Shown: piece after piece, positions 14,047 through 20,570 of the stretch | Position numbering within the stretch: the first letter of the stretch is position 1 | How the letters are laid out: each line of letters starts with the position of its first letter | NCBI GenBank assembly: GCA_023390215.1 | Contig: JAEWDG010000079.1 | Coordinates: forward strand, 1-20,570 | Source: Bacteroidota bacterium | Lineage (GTDB): Bacteria > Bacteroidota > Bacteroidia > Chitinophagales > Chitinophagaceae | DNA length: 20,570 nt | Reading direction: 5' to 3' | Notes under the pieces: model-generated | The model's input: only the letters and a program-made list of their open reading frames with translations | Databases searched by the model: none | Told to the model about the DNA's origin: nothing | Made by a program: the position numbers and the translations under genes

Positions 14047-17000
14047 ATGAACCTGGATGTGTTGATGGATTTTTACAGGAATGATTCCCGCAACAGTCTT
14101 ATTGCGGATGGAGCCTTATCGGCATTACCCAGCCACTTCCATCTTTCTGGTTTACAGGGAAGCGCTTCACAGTTTGTTTTCAGCGCAGTATATGCAAACG
14201 AAAACCTCAAGCAGTTCAACCACCTGATCATACTCAGGGATGCGGAAGAAGCTGCTTATTTCCAGAACAGTCTGGAAAACCTCACCAAGGCACTTGATAT
14301 TTTCTATTTCCCTTCGTCTTTTAAGAATAAGAAGAATTATCGCCTGTTGAACAGCAGCCATGTGATGCTGCGCACCGAGGCACTGACCCGCATCCTGGCG
14401 GGTGGAAATAAGAAAGTACTGGTTACTTACCCCGAAGCGATTTTCGAAAAAGTGGTGCTTTCCAAAACCTTATCCGAAAATATCATCAGCCTGAAACAGG
14501 CAGACCTGATCGACCTGAACAGCATCCTGGAAAAATTTGTAAGCTATGGTTTTGTGCGAACAGACTTTGTATATGAACCAGGACAGTTCGCGTTGCGCGG
14601 AGGCATTCTAGATATTTATTCCTATGGCAATGAAAAGCCTTACCGAATAGAATTATTCGGAAATGAAATCGACAGCATAAGAATATTCGACGCGGAAAGC
14701 CAACTCAGTGAGCGCAAACTTTTACAGGTAAGTATTATACCGAATGTGGAAACCAAATTCGATACCGGTGAAAAAGTTTCCATCCTCGATTTCATGCCGG
14801 GAGATACGATGATCTGGATGCAGGACTGGAATTATATCTATGAAAAGCTCGAACAACAGGTTGAAGACCTGAACATATTTCTTGAACTAAAAAAAGAGTC
14901 TGGTTCAGATCATGTGGATGATGAGCTGGAAACTACTACAGTTGCTGACCTGAGTAAAGAAGATTTTATTCAACCGGATGTGTTGAAAAATAAGATCGCA
15001 GGATCTCATCTGATCGAAATTGGTGCGAAGGCTTTGTTTCCACATGAGCAACCGGTTGAAAGTATAGCATATCATACAAAAGAACAGCCCGCTTTTAACA
15101 GGCAGTTCGACCTGCTTATTAAAAACCTGCAGGATTACGAGGCAAATAAATACAATATTTTTCTTTTTGCTGAAAACCCGCGGCAGTTAGAAAGGTTGCA
15201 TACCATATTCACAGACCTCAAAGCGGGGGTACAGGTTACACCGATCGCCGTTTCCATACATGAAGGATTTGTGGACCACGATCTTAAGCTGATTTGTTAT
15301 ACGGATCACCAGGTTTTTCAGCGCTATCATAAGTATAAAGTCCGGCAGGCCTTTAGTAAAAACAAGGCGCTGACATTAAAGACCCTTCGCGAATTACAGC
15401 CCGGTGATTATGTATCGCATATCGACCATGGAGTTGGCGTATATAGCGGTTTGCAAAAAATAGATGTGAATGGGCGTATGCAGGAAGCAGTAAGGATACA
15501 ATATAAAGATGGAGACCTGCTTTATGTAAATATATCTTCCTTACATAAAATCAGTAAATACAGCGGTAAAGAAGGTTCGGTGCCGAAAATGAATAAACTC
15601 GGCAGCGATGTCTGGGCCAAACTCAAAGACAAAACCAAGAAACAGGTTAAGGATATCGCCACAGATCTAATCCGCCTATACGCCCAACGGAAAGCACAGG
15701 AAGGATATGCACATGGGCCCGACAATTATCTGCAAACTGAACTGGAAGCAAGTTTTATTTATGAGGATACACCCGACCAGGCTAAGGCGAGTGAAGATGT
15801 AAAAAGAGATATGGAGAAACCTTCGCCGATGGACCGGCTGGTGTGTGGAGATGTGGGCTTCGGCAAAACGGAAGTAGCCATCAGAGCAGCGTTTAAATCT
15901 GTTGCGGACGGAAAACAGGCTGCTGTTTTAGTTCCCACAACAATACTTGCCTACCAGCATTACAAAACCTTCAGTGAAAGATTGAGAGATTTTCCGGTCA
16001 CAGTTGATTTCATTAACCGGTTTAAATCTGCAAAAGAGAAAAAAGAAACCTTAAAAAAACTGGAGGAAGGTAAAGTAGACATCATTATCGGTACGCATGC
16101 CCTACTGGGGAAAGATGTTAAGTTCAAAGACCTGGGCGTGATGATCATTGACGAAGAACAGAAATTCGGTGTGGCTGCAAAAGAAAAATTAAAAACATTG
16201 CGCGCCACGGTGGATTCACTTACACTTACGGCAACGCCTATCCCAAGAACTTTACAGTTCAGTTTAATGGGGGCAAGAGATCTGAGTATCATCAATACGC
16301 CACCGCCTAACAGGCAACCCATCCAAACAGAAGTACAGGTATTCAACGAAGACAATATCCGCGATGCGATTTATTACGAAACAGAAAGAGGCGGACAGGT
16401 ATTTTTCATTCATAACCGGGTTAAAGGGCTTGCGGAAATGAAAGGCTTCATCCAGGGGCTATGCCCCGATCTCAGCATCGCTTATGCACATGGCCAAATG
16501 GAAGTCGATGAACTGGAAGATACCATCCTCGATTTCATGGATAAAAAATACGATGTGCTGGTTTGCACCAATATCGTTGAAAGCGGAGTGGACATCCCGA
16601 ATGTAAACACCATCATTGTAAATAACGCGCACCAGTTTGGCCTCAGTGATCTTCACCAGCTACGTGGACGGGTGGGGCGCAGCAATAAAAAAGCGTTCTG
16701 TTACCTGCTTGCGCCGCCATTAAGTACGCTGCCTGTTGACAGCAGAAAAAGACTGACAACACTTGAACAATACAGTGAACTCGGCAGTGGATTCCAGATT
16801 GCCATGCGAGACCTTGATATCAGAGGCGCGGGAAATCTTTTGGGAGGAGAACAGAGTGGCTTTATTGCAGAGATAGGTTTCGAAATGTACCAGAAAATTT
16901 TGGATGAAGCCATCCGCGAACTGAAGAGAAACCAATTCCGTGATCTCTTTAAAGAAGAAATTCAGCAACAGGATGATTTTGTAAAAGACTGCAGTATTGA

Positions 17001-17463
17001 TACAGATCTGGAAATCCTTATACCCGATGCCTATGTAGAAAGCATTACGGAAAGGTTGAGCCTTTATTCAAGGCTGGACAATTGTGAAACAGAAAAAGAA
17101 CTGCAGGATTTTCATACAGAACTTATGGATCGCTTCGGACCTGTGCCAACCGAAGTGGAAGACCTTTTCACTACCGTTAGAACCAGGAAACTGGCTGTGG
17201 AATTAGGATTTGAAAAACTATTTCTGAAAAATGAAACATTGAAATGTTTCTTCGTGGGTAATCCCGAATCGCCGTATTTCCAGAGTGAAACCTTCAACAG
17301 AATTCTTCAATTTCTTCAAACGGGAACCAATAAAGGCAAGTTAAAACAGGTGGGCAAAAATGGAATCCTTGTGGTAGACAATGTGCGGAATATGCATGCG
17401 CTCTGGAGTTTTCTGAGCAAGATGCATGCTTATGCCCTTCAGGCGAATATCCCGGCTGCATAA
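14047..17463 (+). CDS. mfd: Transcription-repair coupling factor
   Basis: Mfd removes RNA polymerase stalled at DNA lesions and recruits UvrA for nucleotide excision repair. The 1138-residue protein has the UvrB-like N-terminal domains (YGFVRTDFVYEPGQFALRGG is the UvrB homology stretch) and the RNA-polymerase-interacting domain at about 447-515 (LQPGDYVSHIDHGVGVYSG). The RecG-like DNA translocase follows: Walker A GDVGFGKT 601-608, DEEQ 702-705, TATPIPRTLQFSLMG, and motif VI in LHQLRGRVGRS. The C-terminal autoinhibitory TRCF domain is seen near FGPVPTEVEDLF. I chose the ATG at 14047 over an in-frame TTG at 14038, because that TTG is the end of the TATCTTTG -7 element. Transcription is alone and convergent with the 66-residue gene. 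Confidence 0.97.
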   Translation: MNLDVLMDFYRNDSRNSLIADGALSALPSHFHLSGLQGSASQFVFSAVYANENLKQFNHLIILRDAEEAAYFQNSLENLTKALDIFYFPSSFKNKKNYRLLNSSHVMLRTEALTRILAGGNKKVLVTYPEAIFEKVVLSKTLSENIISLKQADLIDLNSILEKFVSYGFVRTDFVYEPGQFALRGGILDIYSYGNEKPYRIELFGNEIDSIRIFDAESQLSERKLLQVSIIPNVETKFDTGEKVSILDFMPGDTMIWMQDWNYIYEKLEQQVEDLNIFLELKKESGSDHVDDELETTTVADLSKEDFIQPDVLKNKIAGSHLIEIGAKALFPHEQPVESIAYHTKEQPAFNRQFDLLIKNLQDYEANKYNIFLFAENPRQLERLHTIFTDLKAGVQVTPIAVSIHEGFVDHDLKLICYTDHQVFQRYHKYKVRQAFSKNKALTLKTLRELQPGDYVSHIDHGVGVYSGLQKIDVNGRMQEAVRIQYKDGDLLYVNISSLHKISKYSGKEGSVPKMNKLGSDVWAKLKDKTKKQVKDIATDLIRLYAQRKAQEGYAHGPDNYLQTELEASFIYEDTPDQAKASEDVKRDMEKPSPMDRLVCGDVGFGKTEVAIRAAFKSVADGKQAAVLVPTTILAYQHYKTFSERLRDFPVTVDFINRFKSAKEKKETLKKLEEGKVDIIIGTHALLGKDVKFKDLGVMIIDEEQKFGVAAKEKLKTLRATVDSLTLTATPIPRTLQFSLMGARDLSIINTPPPNRQPIQTEVQVFNEDNIRDAIYYETERGGQVFFIHNRVKGLAEMKGFIQGLCPDLSIAYAHGQMEVDELEDTILDFMDKKYDVLVCTNIVESGVDIPNVNTIIVNNAHQFGLSDLHQLRGRVGRSNKKAFCYLLAPPLSTLPVDSRKRLTTLEQYSELGSGFQIAMRDLDIRGAGNLLGGEQSGFIAEIGFEMYQKILDEAIRELKRNQFRDLFKEEIQQQDDFVKDCSIDTDLEILIPDAYVESITERLSLYSRLDNCETEKELQDFHTELMDRFGPVPTEVEDLFTTVRTRKLAVELGFEKLFLKNETLKCFFVGNPESPYFQSETFNRILQFLQTGTNKGKLKQVGKNGILVVDNVRNMHALWSFLSKMHAYALQANIPAA

Positions 17464-17465
17464 AA

Positions 17466-17489
17466 TTAAAAAGCCACCTAAAGGTGGCT
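17466..17489 (-). terminator. Hairpin terminator between mfd and the convergent gyrB-side unit
   Basis: AGCCACC (17472-17478) pairs with GGTGGCT (17483-17489) around the loop TAAA. Read on the minus strand the stem is followed by TTTTTAATTTTA, a good T-tract, so it mainly ends the 66-residue gene's transcript. On the plus strand the tail is CTTC, weak, but the hairpin may also slow mfd transcription. The stem shares GCCACC/GGTGGC with the nrdJ terminator. Confidence 0.75.
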
Positions 17490-17511
17490 CTTCAATAATT
17501 TCGGCTGACAA

Positions 17512-17712
17512 TTACCAACCTTTCTTCGCAACACCATCTTTTATTGCCTGGTTTGCTTTTTCTTCAGAAAGCATGGTCGTCATTTTATTTCCTTTCCCGT
17601 CGTGGCCCTGAGCCATGTAACCACCGCGGGCGGTTTTTGTAATCACTGCGTCTTGCATGGGCACATTTTTCTCTTTTGTTTTCATGCAATAGGCCGTTAA
17701 CATTTTTGACAT
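17512..17712 (-). CDS. Small conserved-looking protein, distantly DUF5679-like
   Basis: A 66-residue basic, soluble protein with no signal peptide or membrane segment. Function unknown. The N-terminus LTAYCMKTKEKNVPMQDAV and the GGYMAQGHDGKGNKM core resemble the small zinc-ribbon family DUF5679 (AYCVKCKEK ... G-x-CP-x-CG), but here only one Cys is left (Cys9), so the usual four-Cys zinc site is missing. The rest (TTMLSEEKANQAIKDGVAKKGW) forms a probable helix. It lies 91 bases after gyrB on the same strand and just before a hairpin terminator, so it may share the gyrB transcript. Alternative starts are Met1 or Met4. The coding call rests on its clean position before a terminator and protein-like composition; the family link is tentative. 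Confidence 0.7.
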   Translation of the reverse strand: MSKMLTAYCMKTKEKNVPMQDAVITKTARGGYMAQGHDGKGNKMTTMLSEEKANQAIKDGVAKKGW

Positions 17713-17803
17713 CGTGATAAAAGTTTAATGTTAGAAAAGTGGATTGGTTAATTCAACGGGGTACAAGCTACTAAAAATAGCTTATCCGCCAAAACAACGG
17801 ACG

Positions 17804-20055
<2,252 letters not shown>

Positions 20056-20058
<3 letters not shown>

Positions 20059-20069
20059 ATGCGCATGCA
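20056..20069. repeat. Perfect 14-bp palindrome over the -7 element and start codon
   Basis: TGCATGCGCATGCA reads the same on both strands. It overlaps the last two bases of the -7 element and both candidate ATG codons of the AraC-like gene. It could be an operator for autoregulation or a chance effect of two close ATGs. Confidence 0.6.
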
Positions 20070-20570
20070 TAAAATTCCTCCATCTCTTTCTCCGGTCTTT
20101 AACCAGGTGATGCCTGTTTTACAGGGAAAGGATATATTGTTTTCGGTTGAGCGTCAGGTTCCGGGTTCTGTCCATTATTCCATACGCCGGTTCCGGCGTG
20201 ACGTATCCTGGAATCTGGAAGACAAGGGGGCCTTAATATATCATGTAGAAAAAAACAACCCCGACAACCATTATCTGGAACTCCGGTTTTGTGTTACGGG
20301 AAACATGTATTGCAGGGAAAAACAGGTGGATTGCGATCAGTGTAAACTTCACGCATCTTCAGATTGTATGGCAAAAACAGAAAGCGTTGACCTGCTCAGT
20401 TTTATATTTTCACCTGCTTATCTTCAGCAGTTTACGAGAAACGATGAGGTTAGCCAGGTACTGGCTGATAAGGTGATCTATTTCAGTCATGAGAAATCGT
20501 TTACACGGATCCTACCTCTTTGTTCTAAGACCCGCCTCACATTAAATGCCCTGCTTAACCACACCTATAC
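20059..20570 (+). CDS. Probable AraC-family transcriptional regulator, N-terminal part, cut by window end
   Basis: 170 residues are visible without a stop; the end is outside the window. The segment has the look of the N-terminal sensory domain of Chitinophagaceae AraC-type regulators: a beta-rich stretch (VHYSIRRFRRDVSWNLED), then YLELRFCVTGNMYC, and LLSFIFSPAYLQQF at 112-125. The DNA-binding double helix-turn-helix, normally at the C-terminus, is not in view, so the class is inferred. Five Cys lie at 78, 85, 92, 95 and 103, the last four spaced C-x6-C-x2-C-x7-C, which could bind a metal. Start at 20059 or 20065 (MRM...). It diverges from gyrB and has its own promoter-like element and palindrome. 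Confidence 0.65.
   Translation, partial: MRMHKIPPSLSPVFNQVMPVLQGKDILFSVERQVPGSVHYSIRRFRRDVSWNLEDKGALIYHVEKNNPDNHYLELRFCVTGNMYCREKQVDCDQCKLHASSDCMAKTESVDLLSFIFSPAYLQQFTRNDEVSQVLADKVIYFSHEKSFTRILPLCSKTRLTLNALLNHTY

Noticed and set aside
17765..17783. AAGCTA/TAGCTT hairpin between gyrB and the 66-residue gene as a terminator
   Set aside because: The stem is 6 bp and AT-rich, and no T-run follows on the minus strand; it would not be an efficient terminator.

Overview
The window looks like the chromosome of a Bacteroidota bacterium, most likely close to the Chitinophagaceae. Four things point there: repeated TAnnTTTG-type -7 promoter elements, the acpP-fabF pair, a cobalamin-dependent class II ribonucleotide reductase, and a very large secreted subtilase with CARDB-like, MAM-like and Ig-like modules. 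There is no tRNA, rRNA, CRISPR array, insertion sequence or prophage gene. The content is mainly core metabolism and information processing.

Layout. From 1 to 719 the minus strand carries acpP and the start of fabF (fatty-acid synthesis), with a good promoter at 745-774. A GNAT acetyltransferase (914-1342, plus) converges on a two-helix YcxB-like membrane protein (1351-1830, minus). Next on the minus strand come dtd and a MazG-like pyrophosphohydrolase, which overlap by 4 bases and together form a small 'house-cleaning' operon. A structured 270-base leader precedes nrdJ (3146-6409, plus), which is closed by a clear terminator, and glyS follows (6510-7994). Tail-to-tail with glyS is a minus-strand unit of a 1730-residue secreted S8 peptidase followed by a ferredoxin-NADP-reductase-type flavoprotein that is split by a frameshift. 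The subtilase diverges from mfd (14047-17463, plus). Convergent with mfd are gyrB and a 66-residue protein of unknown function (minus), with a hairpin terminator between the two transcription units. Divergent from gyrB, and cut by the window end, is a probable AraC-family regulator with a cysteine cluster.

How the genes relate. nrdJ, mfd, gyrB, MazG-like and Dtd serve DNA precursor supply, repair, topology and quality control. acpP and fabF serve lipid synthesis, and glyS serves translation. They appear to be neighbours rather than one dedicated system.

Main points of interest. (1) The N-terminal coding sequence of nrdJ continues upstream of the first usable ATG, as far as an ATG at 3068, but is interrupted by an in-frame TAG at 3080-3082. 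(2) The FNR-like gene has a one-base frameshift beside an A5 run. (3) Four genes have a TATCTTTG element ending only 1 to 6 bases before the ATG, which suggests leaderless transcripts. (4) A perfect 14-bp palindrome lies on the start of the AraC-like gene. I see no convincing new multi-gene system. Both gene lesions could be assembly errors.
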